From: Flammeovirgaceae bacterium
Lineage (GTDB): Bacteria > Bacteroidota > Bacteroidia > Cytophagales > Cyclobacteriaceae
Assembly: GCA_016712035.1 (NCBI GenBank)
Contig: JADJRT010000008.1
Span: 109,501-173,500 of the forward strand
DNA: 64,000 nucleotides
Direction: 5' to 3'
This document shows, in pieces, positions 36,604 through 46,818 of this stretch. The translations under genes were made by a program, and so were the position numbers. Position 1 is the stretch's first letter. Every line of letters begins with the position of its first letter. Under the pieces are notes generated by a model. It was not told the DNA's origin and did no database searches. It saw only the letters and a program-made list of their open reading frames with translations.

Positions 36604-39231
36604 ATGAGAATTATTTATTTCATATTTTTTTCTTGTTTGATCACTGTTGTGCAAGCCGGAGGTATTCGCGGAATTATTAAAAGCGTAGATGCCGGCCCAC
36701 TTGCTTACGCCACCATTTTCGTAAAACAAACCGGTACCGGCAGCGCTACTGATTTTGAAGGTAAATACGAAGTCAAATTAGCCCCGGGTCGTTATGATGT
36801 ACTGTTTCAATATTTAGGTTATGAAGCGATTACCCGCGTAGTGGATGTGGGCGAGGATTTTATTGAAATCAACCTGACGCTAAAGCAGCAAGTAGTGGTA
36901 TTGCAGAATGTAATTATCCGGGCTGGAAAAGAAGATCCGGCTTACACCATTATGCGCAAGGCCATTGCAAAGGCAAAGTATCATACGCAACAAATTGATG
37001 CGTATTCGGCAAAGGTTTATATAAAGGGGAAAGGTCAACTGACGGACTATCCCTGGATGGCTAAGAAAGCTTTAGAGAAGGAAGGCATTACAAAAGATCG
37101 GGTATTTATATCGGAGTCGGTGAGCGAAATAAAATATACCCGACCCTATAAGTTTGAAGAAAAAGTAATTGCGGTTTATACAAATGGGGATAGTAAAAAC
37201 ACATCGCCCAACTCGTATATATTTGGAAGTTTCTACCATCCCGAGATTGCCGAAACAGTTTCACCTCTTTCACCAAAATCTTTTTCTTACTATCGATTCG
37301 AATACCTGGGTTCCTTTCATGATCGAGAATATGAGATCAGCAAAATAAAAGTTACGCCTCGTTCGCGTGGCGATAACGTTTTTGAAGGACTGATTTATAT
37401 CGTAGAAGACTGGTGGAGTATCCACAGTCTGGATATGAAGGCAACGAAAATGGGAATCAACTTCAACATCAATCAACTTTACACACCTATTGAAGATAAA
37501 GCGTGGCTGCCTGTGTCGCAACAATTTAAAGTAGACGGCAAAGTGTTTGGTTTCGAATTTGAAGGTCAGTACCTGGCAACGATGAAGGATTATGTAATCA
37601 CACTGAACCCCGACCTTCAGGTGGAGATGACCGTGATTGATGAGAAGGTTGAAAAGGAGGAAGCGAAAAAAGTTGAACAAAATTTTAGCAAGAAGGGCCA
37701 GGATTTACAGGAACGATTGAAAGAAGGAAAGGAGGTAACGCGAAAGGAATTAAGACAATTAGTTAAAGAGTATGAAAAGGAAGAAGCCAATGAGCAAGAA
37801 GCACCCGAAGTAATTTCAGAGACTACTTATTCTGTCGATTCATTGGCCTACAAAAAGGACTCGACCTATTGGGTAGACATGCGCCCCACGCCACTCACCA
37901 AGGAAGAACAACGCGGCTATCACATTGATGACAGTCTTACGCAAGTACAGCGCAAGAAGGACGAAGGGGATACGCTAAGAAATTCCAGCAAAAGCAAAAA
38001 GGGATTTCAACCCTGGGATATATTAACAGGCGATACCTATGGAATTGGAAAAACGGCTGACTTCCGAATTCATTCACCCTATGGTGGGTTTAATACCGTG
38101 GAAGGATTCAATCTGATCTATCGCGTTAGTTTTTATAAACGCTGGGTGAAACGGGATAGTGTGGATAAAGACAAGCGGCCGCAAACATCGAGGCTTGAAA
38201 TAAGTCCGATAGCGCGCTATGCATTTTCGCGCGAGAAGTTGACGGGCAAGTTACGGGTTGATTATCGATTTAAGAATAAACGACTAACGCTTGAAGGTGG
38301 GCAATACGTAGAGCAATTTAATTCTGACGAACCTATTCATCACTTAGTCAATACGTTTACCTCGCTCTTTTTAGGCGACAGATACATGAAGTTGTATGAA
38401 CGTAATTTTCTTGAGCTTAATTATATCCAACGCATAAATGATAAGTACACCTTCCGCACCAATTGGTCGTGGGCAAGAAGGTCAGAGTTATTTAATACGA
38501 GCAACTATACTTTCTTTAAGAGCAATAAGGATGAATACACACCCAACGCACCTGTTAATTTGGAATTAACGGATACTAGTTTTGAGCCGAATCGAGCTTT
38601 TGTGGGCCTGGTAAGTTTTGATGCCCGACCCTGGCAAAAATATCGTATCCACAATGGACGCAAGTCGCGGGTAGGTGGAACCTCGCCCTTGTTTACTTTC
38701 AACTACCGAAAAGGTTTTTCCGGAGTGGCTGAAAGCGAAGTGACCTTCGATCAGGTGGAACTTGGCTTTAAGCACACCTTAAATGTTGGAATCCGAGGAA
38801 AATTAGATGTTGCGCTATGGGCTGGTAAATTTTTGACTGCGAATAATTTATACTTTATGGATTACAAACATTTTACAGGTAATCTGAGCCCGTTTGTAAC
38901 GACCGATCCGGTTGGGAGTTTCCGTTTGTTGGACTATTATAAATACAGCACGTCCAATCAATATTTTTCAGCTAATGCCCATTATCATTTCCGCAAATTT
39001 CTTGTCACACAGTTTCCGTTAATTCGGGTAACGGGTATTACGGAAAACATCTTCGTTAATTATTTAGCGAGCCCCACGTCACAAAACTATACAGAAGTGG
39101 GATACGGCCTTGATGGCATTTTGCGAATCTTCCGCCTGGAAGCAGCTGCAGCCTTTGGCGATGCTAAGTATTTGAATTATGGATTTCGGATTGGTATTGC
39201 CAGCAGCATCACTGTTAATTTTAACGATTAA
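36604..39231 (+). CDS. DUF5686/CarboxypepD_reg outer-membrane protein
   Basis: This is about 875 residues from ATG 36604, chosen because it starts a signal peptide (IIYFIFFSCLITVVQAG); a GTG at 36559 would add a non-signal extension. A CarboxypepD_reg-like domain (GGIRGIIKSVDAGPLAYATIFVKQ) comes first, then the DUF5686 region with VIIRAGKEDPAYTIMRKAI and KVYIKGKG, a lysine/glutamate-rich stretch, and a C-terminal half of alternating aromatic/polar strands that suggests a beta barrel. Such proteins are common in Bacteroidota outer membranes. Function is not known. Confidence 0.87.
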   Translation: MRIIYFIFFSCLITVVQAGGIRGIIKSVDAGPLAYATIFVKQTGTGSATDFEGKYEVKLAPGRYDVLFQYLGYEAITRVVDVGEDFIEINLTLKQQVVVLQNVIIRAGKEDPAYTIMRKAIAKAKYHTQQIDAYSAKVYIKGKGQLTDYPWMAKKALEKEGITKDRVFISESVSEIKYTRPYKFEEKVIAVYTNGDSKNTSPNSYIFGSFYHPEIAETVSPLSPKSFSYYRFEYLGSFHDREYEISKIKVTPRSRGDNVFEGLIYIVEDWWSIHSLDMKATKMGINFNINQLYTPIEDKAWLPVSQQFKVDGKVFGFEFEGQYLATMKDYVITLNPDLQVEMTVIDEKVEKEEAKKVEQNFSKKGQDLQERLKEGKEVTRKELRQLVKEYEKEEANEQEAPEVISETTYSVDSLAYKKDSTYWVDMRPTPLTKEEQRGYHIDDSLTQVQRKKDEGDTLRNSSKSKKGFQPWDILTGDTYGIGKTADFRIHSPYGGFNTVEGFNLIYRVSFYKRWVKRDSVDKDKRPQTSRLEISPIARYAFSREKLTGKLRVDYRFKNKRLTLEGGQYVEQFNSDEPIHHLVNTFTSLFLGDRYMKLYERNFLELNYIQRINDKYTFRTNWSWARRSELFNTSNYTFFKSNKDEYTPNAPVNLELTDTSFEPNRAFVGLVSFDARPWQKYRIHNGRKSRVGGTSPLFTFNYRKGFSGVAESEVTFDQVELGFKHTLNVGIRGKLDVALWAGKFLTANNLYFMDYKHFTGNLSPFVTTDPVGSFRLLDYYKYSTSNQYFSANAHYHFRKFLVTQFPLIRVTGITENIFVNYLASPTSQNYTEVGYGLDGILRIFRLEAAAAFGDAKYLNYGFRIGIASSITVNFND

Positions 39232-39278
39232 TTAAGCCAATCTTGGTTAACTTGAGTTCCGTTCGCCAACTTTGAACG

Positions 39279-40286
39279 ATGACGGTTTCTATTAATGAAT
39301 TTTTATCTCTCAGAAAAGAGTTGCCGGTGCTTGACGTTCGGTCTGAAGGGGAATTCTTGGCCGGTCATATCCGTGGGGCAATTAATATTCCATTATTAAA
39401 TAATGATGAACGCGTTGCTGTTGGAACGGATTATAAACAGAAAGGACAATCACAAGCTATAAAGACTGGCTTTCGGTTGGTTGGCCCGCGACTGATTGAC
39501 ATCATTACGGAAACGGAAAAAATATCTGCGGGAAAGGAACTCTTAGTGCATTGCTGGCGCGGAGGTATGCGATCAAATAATTTTTGTCGGTTTGTAGAGA
39601 TGGCTGGCATGAAAGCGCATGCCTTGCAAGGCGGATACAAAGCGTACCGGCATCAAGCCTTGGATTCCTTTATGCAGCCGATGCAATTGATGCTACTTAC
39701 AGGTTGTACCGGTAGCGGCAAGAGTGAAGTGCTACGATCATTAAAAGCAAAAGGAGAGCAAGTATTAGATCTGGAAGGTTTAGCAAACCACAAAGGTTCG
39801 GCTTTCGGGGGCCTTCTCATGCCAGATCAACCCAGTACTGAACAATTTCAAAACGAACTCTTTGAAGAAATTTTGTCATTTGATCTTACTAAGAGAATCT
39901 GGGTAGAGGATGAATCGATAGCGATTGGAAAAATATTTTTGCCCAACGAATTCTGGCAACAGATGGCGGTAAGTCCATTGGTGCAAATGGATGTGAGTAA
40001 AGAAGTTCGTGTGCAACGCTTAGTGAATGAATACGGAAGTACCAATCGCGAGGAGTTTCTGACTATCATGGGAAAAATTGTAACGAAGCTAGGTGGCCAG
40101 CATTACAATCATGCAAAAGAAAAATTAGCAGAAGGAGATATGCATTCAGTAATCGAGATTCTGTTAACCTATTATGATAAAGCGTACCTAAAAAGTATTG
40201 ATAAGCGAAAAGATCGGATAAAATTAACCTTGCCTTGGGATGGAGATAGTATTGAAAAATATTCTTCTCAACTACTTAACCGGTAA
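39279..40286 (+). CDS. mnmH: tRNA 2-selenouridine/geranyl-2-thiouridine synthase MnmH
   Basis: This 335-residue protein has an N-terminal rhodanese domain with the catalytic cysteine in LVHCWRGGMRSN, and a C-terminal P-loop domain with TGCTGSGKSEVLRSL and DLEGLANHKGSAFG, the MnmH-specific order. It replaces sulfur with selenium in mnm5s2U34 of tRNA and can also geranylate it. No selD is visible here. It ends convergently with kmo. Confidence 0.95.
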   Translation: MTVSINEFLSLRKELPVLDVRSEGEFLAGHIRGAINIPLLNNDERVAVGTDYKQKGQSQAIKTGFRLVGPRLIDIITETEKISAGKELLVHCWRGGMRSNNFCRFVEMAGMKAHALQGGYKAYRHQALDSFMQPMQLMLLTGCTGSGKSEVLRSLKAKGEQVLDLEGLANHKGSAFGGLLMPDQPSTEQFQNELFEEILSFDLTKRIWVEDESIAIGKIFLPNEFWQQMAVSPLVQMDVSKEVRVQRLVNEYGSTNREEFLTIMGKIVTKLGGQHYNHAKEKLAEGDMHSVIEILLTYYDKAYLKSIDKRKDRIKLTLPWDGDSIEKYSSQLLNR

Positions 40287-40305
40287 TTGATTTGCAGATC
40301 AATTA
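40284..40305. terminator. bidirectional hairpin between convergent mnmH and kmo
   Basis: A perfect 8 bp inverted repeat (TAATTGAT at 40284-40291, ATCAATTA at 40298-40305) spans the 12 bp gap between two convergent stop codons. It is AT-rich and therefore weak. Confidence 0.4.
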
Positions 40306-41659
40306 AGTTTGTTAACAATCTCTTCAAAATTTAAGGACTCCCACTTCTGTTTTAGGTTAGAAGTTTTCATTACTTCATCCATAATTTTTTTCTGCTTTCT
40401 CCCCGTTTCGAGTGCTGTGGCATAAGGCATGGAATCGTAGAATGTGACCATCGAGTACAAGGGTATCCAACGGGTGGGATAAAGCAGATGCAAGCGGGCT
40501 TCAATTTTCTTTCTCAATAGAAAATCCGCATCGGCAACGAGGTCTCGCATTTCAACAAAATTGTCAAGAGCAAGTTGGGCAATAGCATCCGCATTTACTT
40601 TTCGGCTTTGCTGAAATTCCGGCAATACTTTCGTCCAATCATCAGAATGAATGTCAAGAAGTTGATTGAGCACCCGACAATCTTCAAATCCGGCATTCAT
40701 ACCTTGGCCATAAAAAGGAACGAGCGCATGTGCCGCATCACCAATTAATAAGGTGTTATTTTTTACCCATGGGTAGCAACGAACAGTCACCAACGAAGAA
40801 GTTGGGTTTGTGTTATAATCTTCCAGTAACGTGGGCATTAAACGTACGGCATCCGGAAAGGTACTTTCAAAAAACATACTCACTTCAGCATCTGTTTTTA
40901 ATTGACTAAATGAAGGGGTTCCTTCAAATGGAAAAAATAACGTGCACGTAAAGCTGCCATCCGGGTTGGGCAACGCGATCATCATAAAACTTTCGCGAGG
41001 CCAAATGTGTAAAGCATTCTTTTCTAATTGAAAGCTTCCTGCTTTTCCGGCAGGTATATGCAACTCTTTGTAGCCATGATCGATGTAATCTTGTGCGTAG
41101 TCAAACCGATCGGTTATCTGAAATGCACTGCGCACCGCAGAGAAGGCGCCATCGGCTCCTATTATGTAGTCCATAGTCCATAGTCGATAGTCCTGAGTTT
41201 GCTTACTATCTAGCATTGACTTTGTACTCTGGGCTGTTAAGGATGTTTTATCAAGGTCTATATGAGTAATCCTTTGATCAAATTGAAAATCAACGCCCAG
41301 CGACTCGGCTTTGTTCATGAGAACGATATTAAGCGCACTACGCGATACCGAGTTAATAAATTGTCTTTCGCTGCCATACGGTTGAAAGGTGAGTTCGCCT
41401 TGCCGGTTATGCATAATTCTTCCATGCATGGGGATGGTTACTTTTTTTATTTCATTCGCAACATCCACTTCATCAAGAGCTCGAATACCTCGATTGCTTA
41501 AGGCCAGATTGATAGACCGTCCGCCCTCATAGCCACTTTGTCGCATATCACCTCGCCGTTCAAAAACAGTAACGGAGTACCCGCGTTTTGCTAAGTATAT
41601 GGAAAGTAACGAGCCCACCAGACCGGCTCCAGCAATAGCAATTTTTTAGTTTTTGTCAT
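40299..41659 (-). CDS. kmo: kynurenine 3-monooxygenase, N-terminal frameshift as sequenced
   Basis: This FAD-dependent aromatic hydroxylase has about 453 residues. As given, the frame opens only at GSLLSIYLAKRGYSVTVFERR, which lacks the GxGxxG start of the FAD site. One more A in the run at 41641-41646 (minus strand AAAAAATTGC) restores an ATG at 41659 and TKTKKIAIAGAGLVGSLL. GDAAHALVPFYGQGMNAGFEDC and EGGRSINLALSNRG are Kmo signatures. It hydroxylates kynurenine with NADPH and O2. It follows kynU and haaO on the same strand. Confidence 0.93.
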
Positions 41660-41697
41660 AACAGAATATAGGCGGCTGAGTTACTTTGTTGTCACTA

Positions 41698-42966
41698 CTA
41701 ATTTAATGCTTGTTTGAAAATTTCATAAAAGCGAAAGACATCTTCAAAAGTATTGTACATAGGTACAGGAGCGATGCGAATAACATCGGGCTCACGCCAG
41801 TCGGCTATTACTCCTGCTTTAGTGATTTTATTAAAGACTTTTTTTCCATCCCGCTTCATCAAGATTGAAAGCTGGCATCCACGTTCTCCGACTACACCAG
41901 GTGTTAAAATTTTAAAATGTTGAGAATGGTTGTCTATCGACTTTAGCAGGTATTCGAGAAAACATGTTAGTAGAATACTTTTCTTCCGAAGATTTTTTAT
42001 TCCTGCCTTTTCAAATAATTCTAACGAGGCGAGGTGGGCGGCCCCGGAGAGGACAGGATAATTGGAGAGTTGCCAGCCATCCACCCCTTTCATCGGCACA
42101 AAACCTTTTTGCATTTTAAAACGGTTGGGTTCGTCATGGCCCCACCATCCGGTAAATCTTGGTAATTTAAAATTACTCGCATGCTTTTCGTGAATGAAAG
42201 CACCGGCCATACCACCTGGCCCGGAATTAAGATATTTATAACTGCACCATATGGCAAAGTCAACATTCTCGCTATGTAATTGTAACGGTACATTGCCCAT
42301 GGCGTGTGCAAGGTCGAAGCCCGCGTATGCGCCAGCCCGATGGGCAGCTTCTGTAATTTCCCGCACCTTAAAAAATTGGCCTGTGTAATATTGAACGGCA
42401 CCAAACATGACAAGTGCCAATTCATTTTTGTTATCATCAATTGCCTTCAATATATCTTCGGTACGCAAAGTAAACTCACCGACTCTAGGCTTAAGTTCAA
42501 TCAATCCAACAGCCGGATCGATATTATGAAACTTCAATTGCGATTCAAAGGCATATTGATCCGAAGAGAAAGCCCCGGCCTCGGTAATTATTTTATACCG
42601 AGTTTTGGTAGGATTATAGAACGACACCAACATCAAATGCAAATTCACCGTGAGTTGATTCATGGAAACAACTTCTGAAGTTTTGGCACCTACTAATTGT
42701 GCGAGTGCTTTTTTACTAAACTTATGATAGTAGAGCCAAGGACGTCTGGCATGGGTATGTCCTTCCACTCCCAACGCGGCCCAATCCTCCAACTCTTGAT
42801 TAATAAACACTTTCGCGGATTTTGGTTGTAGACCCAGTGAGTTACCCGTGAAATAAATCGCCTGCTTTCCTTTTACCTTCGGAAGATGAAATTGATTACG
42901 AAAAGTTTTTAAAGAATCTTGTGTATCTAGTTTTCTGGCAAAAGCCAGTGTGGGTTCATATTTCAT
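41698..42966 (-). CDS. kynU: kynureninase
   Basis: This 422-residue PLP enzyme has FTGNSLGLQPKSA, the PLP phosphate and aromatic contacts in MNQLTVNLHLM, and the aldimine lysine in WCSYKYLNSGPGGMAG. GWWGHDEPNRFKM and IRIAPVPMYNT are typical of KynU. It cleaves 3-hydroxykynurenine to 3-hydroxyanthranilate and alanine. It starts about 34 bp after the repaired haaO stop and is followed by kmo. The order haaO-kynU-kmo is a compact pathway operon. Confidence 0.96.
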   Translation of the reverse strand: MKYEPTLAFARKLDTQDSLKTFRNQFHLPKVKGKQAIYFTGNSLGLQPKSAKVFINQELEDWAALGVEGHTHARRPWLYYHKFSKKALAQLVGAKTSEVVSMNQLTVNLHLMLVSFYNPTKTRYKIITEAGAFSSDQYAFESQLKFHNIDPAVGLIELKPRVGEFTLRTEDILKAIDDNKNELALVMFGAVQYYTGQFFKVREITEAAHRAGAYAGFDLAHAMGNVPLQLHSENVDFAIWCSYKYLNSGPGGMAGAFIHEKHASNFKLPRFTGWWGHDEPNRFKMQKGFVPMKGVDGWQLSNYPVLSGAAHLASLELFEKAGIKNLRKKSILLTCFLEYLLKSIDNHSQHFKILTPGVVGERGCQLSILMKRDGKKVFNKITKAGVIADWREPDVIRIAPVPMYNTFEDVFRFYEIFKQALN

Positions 42967-42999
42967 GAGTGCTTTTAAAGATTTGTAGATGATTGCAGG

Positions 43000-43531
43000 T
43001 TATACAAACCGTGCGTCTGCTTCCATTACGGAGCCGCAACTTTTGCAGGTTCGTAATTCTTTTGATCCGTAAAATTCGCGGAAGCGGGGTAAAAAAATCT
43101 TTTTCAATATTTTCGAGATGAAAGCGATACTCATGCAGTTTAGTATTACACGAATCGCAATACCATTGCAACCCATCTAACACATCTTGTTCCGGACGCT
43201 TACACTCAATTACCAAACCTACTGATCCCGCTGGTCGCTCGGGCCGGTGTGGCACATTGGCAGGCAGCAAAAACATTTCACCTTCTTTAATGGATATATC
43301 TACCGCCTTACCATCCTCCTGAATCCGAACATTGATGTTTCCTTCCAGTTGATAGAATAGTTCTTCGGTTTCGTTGAAGTGAAAATCTTTGCGTGCATTG
43401 GGGCCGCCCACAATCATGACAATGTAATCTCCGGCATCGGCATATAAATTTTTATTGCCAACAGGTGGCTTTAATAGATCCCGATTTTCTGTTATCCAAT
43501 TCTTTAAATTAAAGGGTTTGCGAATAGCCAT
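43000..43531 (-). CDS. haaO: 3-hydroxyanthranilate 3,4-dioxygenase, C-terminal frameshift as sequenced
   Basis: This cupin enzyme has the residues known from characterised bacterial HAAO: Arg47, His51, Glu57, His95 and Arg99 in the ARKDFHFNETEE and VPHRPERP segments, plus the iron-site pair C125/C128 in WYCDSCN. As given, the frame runs into nonsense after EKDFF and overlaps kynU. Removing one T from the T7 run near 43093 restores LPRFREFYGSKELRTCKSCGSV, the second CxxC pair, and a stop at 43000-43002. It opens 3-hydroxyanthranilate to the precursor of quinolinate. Confidence 0.94.
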
Positions 43532-43576
43532 GGGTTGTTGAGATTTAATTAGATATAGGTACGATTCGAAGAAAAA

Positions 43577-43846
43577 TTACTCATGCGTTTTCCACCTGGC
43601 AAGTTTAGGGATATTGCGGGTAAAAATACTAGTCATAATTCCTGGAAAGCCCATTTCTTTTAATTTAACCTTCACCAAGGCTTTCATTTCGTCTTGGGTC
43701 ATGTCGGGTTGAGTAAACTTTCCGTTTTGATAGCAATAGGAGCAATACATGGGTGATTTAGATCCATCGGCTTCAGTTCCGCCTCCTTGGGTATCGCGTT
43801 TCAATGGCATACCGCAACTCTGACAATTTTTGTAAATCGTTTCCAT
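43577..43846 (-). CDS. small zinc-ribbon protein
   Basis: This 89-residue protein has CQSCGMPL at residues 8-15 and YCSYCYQNGKFT around 34-45, two CxxC pairs that form a putative zinc ribbon (PF12674-like family). A helical C-terminus with VKVKLKEMGFPG follows. It is the first gene of the haaO-kynU-kmo strand but separated from haaO by about 45 bp. These proteins are widespread and uncharacterised; a link to the kynurenine genes is only positional. Confidence 0.75.
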   Translation of the reverse strand: METIYKNCQSCGMPLKRDTQGGGTEADGSKSPMYCSYCYQNGKFTQPDMTQDEMKALVKVKLKEMGFPGIMTSIFTRNIPKLARWKTHE

Positions 43847-43907
43847 AAATCACTCGCTTTTATATAGGAAAGTTAATGTTCTTTTTATCTTTACTAAAAA
43901 TCATTCT

Positions 43908-44693
43908 ATGAATCTGGATTTGCGCGGAAAAAGAGCCGTAGTAAGCGGGAGTACACAAGGCATTGGTAAAGCATCGGCTATGGAATTGGCCTTATTAGGT
44001 GCAACAGTAACTTTATTGGCACGTAACGAAGAATCCCTTAAAGCTGTGGTGAAGGAATTGCCAACACCAACCGCGCAGCAACACGATTATTTATTGGCCG
44101 ACTTCAGTAATCCAGACCAGCTTAATGGTGTGATTGATAAATTCGTGAGCAATCACATTGTACATATTTTGATAAACAACACAGGTGGACCGCCTGCCGG
44201 ATTGGCGATTGATGCATCACCCGAGGATTTTATAAAAGCATTTAATAGTCATTTAATCTGCAATCAGATTTTGGTAAAAGCCGTAGTACCGGGCATGAAG
44301 CAATCTGCCTTTGGGCGAATCATCAATATCATTTCAACCTCAGTAAAAATTCCGTTGAAAGGTTTGGGAGTATCTAATACCATTCGGGGCGCTGTAGCTA
44401 ACTGGGCAAAAACAATTTCGGTTGAATTGGCTCCATTTGGGATTACGGTAAACAATGTATTACCGGGCTCAACCATGACGGGTCGTTTAGATTCACTAAT
44501 TAAAAGTAAGGCTGTAAAATCCGGAAGAACCTATGATGAGGAGAAAAAATTAATGGTTGAAGAAGTGCCAGCCGGCCGGATTTGTGAGCCACATGAAGTG
44601 GCGGCCGCTGTTGCTTTTCTTGCCTCCCCGGCTGCGGCCTATATAAATGGAATAAATATTCCTGTCGATGGCGGGCGCACCGGAAGTTTGTAA
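43908..44693 (+). CDS. atypical SDR-family oxidoreductase (BKR-like)
   Basis: This 261-residue protein has a Rossmann start (LRGKRAVVSGSTQGIGKASAM), NNTGGPP in place of NNAG, and a C-terminal GINIPVDGGRTGSL. The catalytic region reads STSVKIPLKGLGVSNTIRGAVANWAK. The usual YxxxK is absent, with asparagine and arginine at the equivalent places, as in the BKR_like SDR-like subgroup. It opens a plus-strand group that continues with an OmpA protein and an aldehyde dehydrogenase, divergent from the kynurenine genes. Substrate unknown; a role in aromatic breakdown is possible. Confidence 0.8.
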   Translation: MNLDLRGKRAVVSGSTQGIGKASAMELALLGATVTLLARNEESLKAVVKELPTPTAQQHDYLLADFSNPDQLNGVIDKFVSNHIVHILINNTGGPPAGLAIDASPEDFIKAFNSHLICNQILVKAVVPGMKQSAFGRIINIISTSVKIPLKGLGVSNTIRGAVANWAKTISVELAPFGITVNNVLPGSTMTGRLDSLIKSKAVKSGRTYDEEKKLMVEEVPAGRICEPHEVAAAVAFLASPAAAYINGINIPVDGGRTGSL

Positions 44694-44710
44694 GTTCACA
44701 GAGTCATACC

Positions 44711-46802
44711 ATGTCTATTTCGATACGCAAATACATACTTATTCTATTTATCCTTTCCGCTACGGTGGGTTTAGCTCAGCCTGCTGTGGTAATTAACGAC
44801 AACTTTAATTCGAACGCCCATGGCTGGTGGACAGGAAGCGTAGAAACGTATTCCATGCAAGTAGAAGGCGGTAAATACGTAATGCGTACAACACAAAAAG
44901 ACAACGGCCGCTTTGTTACCATCAATCCGTTTATGGATAACAAAAAAGATTTTTCGATTGAGGCAACCTTTGTTCAGAAATCGGGAAGTGATAATAATGG
45001 ATTGGGCTTATTGTGGGGCGATAGCGGTATAGGAAAATATCATGAGTTTGTTATTGCCTGTAATGGAAACTATAAAATCAAAAGCCCTGAAAAAGGAGAA
45101 AAGATTAATCAATGGGTCGCGTATAAAACAATAAAACCGATGGGGGAAGTTAATTCCCTTAAGATAGAACAAAAGGAGGGGTGTTGGTATTATTTTATTA
45201 ATAACGTAGAGGTGGCCAACACAAGTATCTTGCCTTTATATGGAATGAAGATGGGGTTCATCAATTACACAGATATGGTGCTTGAGATTGATAATTTTAT
45301 TTTCAGGCAGGATATAAAAATTAATTTGCCCACCAATCTTAGTTCGGGCCTGGTAAAGGAAAATCTAGGTAAAGAGGTAAACTCACCCTACGATGATCTG
45401 GGGCCGCATATTACTACCGATGGTAGAATGATATTATTTGGCCGTGAACTTTCCCCCGAAAACATAGGTGGTAAGGAAGATGGTGAAGATATCTGGATTA
45501 CTACCAGCACCGATGGCGTTACCTGGACGAAAAGTAAAAACATGGGTGCGGCAATTAACGATAAGCAAGCCAACAACCTGGCAGCGGTCAGCGCAGATAA
45601 TAACATGTTATTGTTTTGCAAGTTGGATGGATTTCAGGTTCGTAGAAAGTCAGAAGATGGCTGGTCCGCACCCGAATACCTTAACGTTCGGTTTAAGAAC
45701 GAATCAAAAAACATGGAAGGCAATTTGACTCCAGATGGTAAGGCACTTTTGTTTACGGCTAAACTGAAACAAAATGTTTTTTACAACGAACATCCTGAAA
45801 ATAAGGAGAAAGATGTTTACGTAACCGTCCAAGATGGCAAGGGTAGTTGGTCGGAGCCTATTAATTTGGGAGTGCAGATCAATACAGCCAGTGATGAGAT
45901 TTCACCCTTTATGGCTGCTGATGGTCGCACCCTATATTTTGCCAGCAACGGCCGGCCCGGCTATGGCGGATATGATATCTATATGAGTAAACGAATGGGA
46001 GATTCATGGACTCAATGGAGTGAACCGGTGAACCTTGGGCCTGAGATAAATACTTTCGGCTTTGATGCTTATTATACACTTTCGGCAGCTGCAGATTACG
46101 CGTATATGGTGAGTGATCGAAATTCGTTTGGGGCCTCCGATCTCGTGCGGATAAAATTACCGAATGCGATCAAGCCCGATCCCGTAGTATTGTTGCTCGG
46201 TTCTACACTTAACGCGAAAACAAAAGCACCAGTAAAAGCAGATATTTTTTTCGAAGATTTATCAACACAAAAAGAAATTGGAGAGGCCATCTCCGATCCG
46301 CAAACAGGCTCGTATCGCATAGCCTTAACAAAGGGAAAAAATTATGGTATTCGAGCACAGGCAATGGGCTACCTATCGGTTAATGAAAATCTTGAGCTGG
46401 GATCTATAATACAGTATAAAGAATTACAGAAAGACTTATTTCTTATCCCTATTGAAGCGGGCGAAAGCATTGCCCTAAACAATGTGTTTTTTGAGCAGAG
46501 CCGGGCTATATTAAAGTCACAATCTTTTCCTGAATTGGATCGGCTCGTTGAAATCATGAATGAGAACTCCTCCATTCAGATTGAATTGAGTGGCTACACC
46601 GATAACATAGGAAATAAAAATGCGCTTATTAAACTTTCGGAAGATCGTGTGGGGGCTGTTAAAACGTACCTGGTGAGAAGGGAATTAAGAAGGACCGAAT
46701 TTCAGGTAAAGGGTATGGGGCTTAAAGCCGATAGCACCAAACGATACGAACGAAAACCGCCAGCGCAACAGGCGTGTTGAGGTGATGATTACAAAAAAAT
46801 AA
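44711..46802 (+). CDS. OmpA-family protein with PD40 repeats, C-terminal frameshift as sequenced
   Basis: This protein of about 696 residues has a signal peptide (ILILFILSATVGLAQP), a laminin-like beta-sandwich with TFVQKSGSDNNGLGLLWGD, several PD40/WD40-like repeats (SPYDDLGPHITTDGRMILFG, SPFMAADGRTLYFASNG), a CarboxypepD-like module, and a C-terminal OmpA domain (LSGYTDNIGNKNALIKLSEDR). One extra A near 46740 (ACCAAACG) derails the end. Removing it gives NDTNENRQRNRRVEVMITKK with a stop at 46800-46802, and RRVE is the expected peptidoglycan-binding terminus. It is probably anchored in the outer membrane. Confidence 0.88.
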
Positions 46803-46818
46803 TTTTAGTAAACACTCA

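Noticed and set aside
37270..37680. Antisense frame opposite the DUF5686 gene
   Set aside because: The composition is that of a shadow of the plus-strand gene.
42090..42678. Open frames overlapping kynU on both strands
   Set aside because: They lie in other frames of a strongly conserved enzyme and have no family features.
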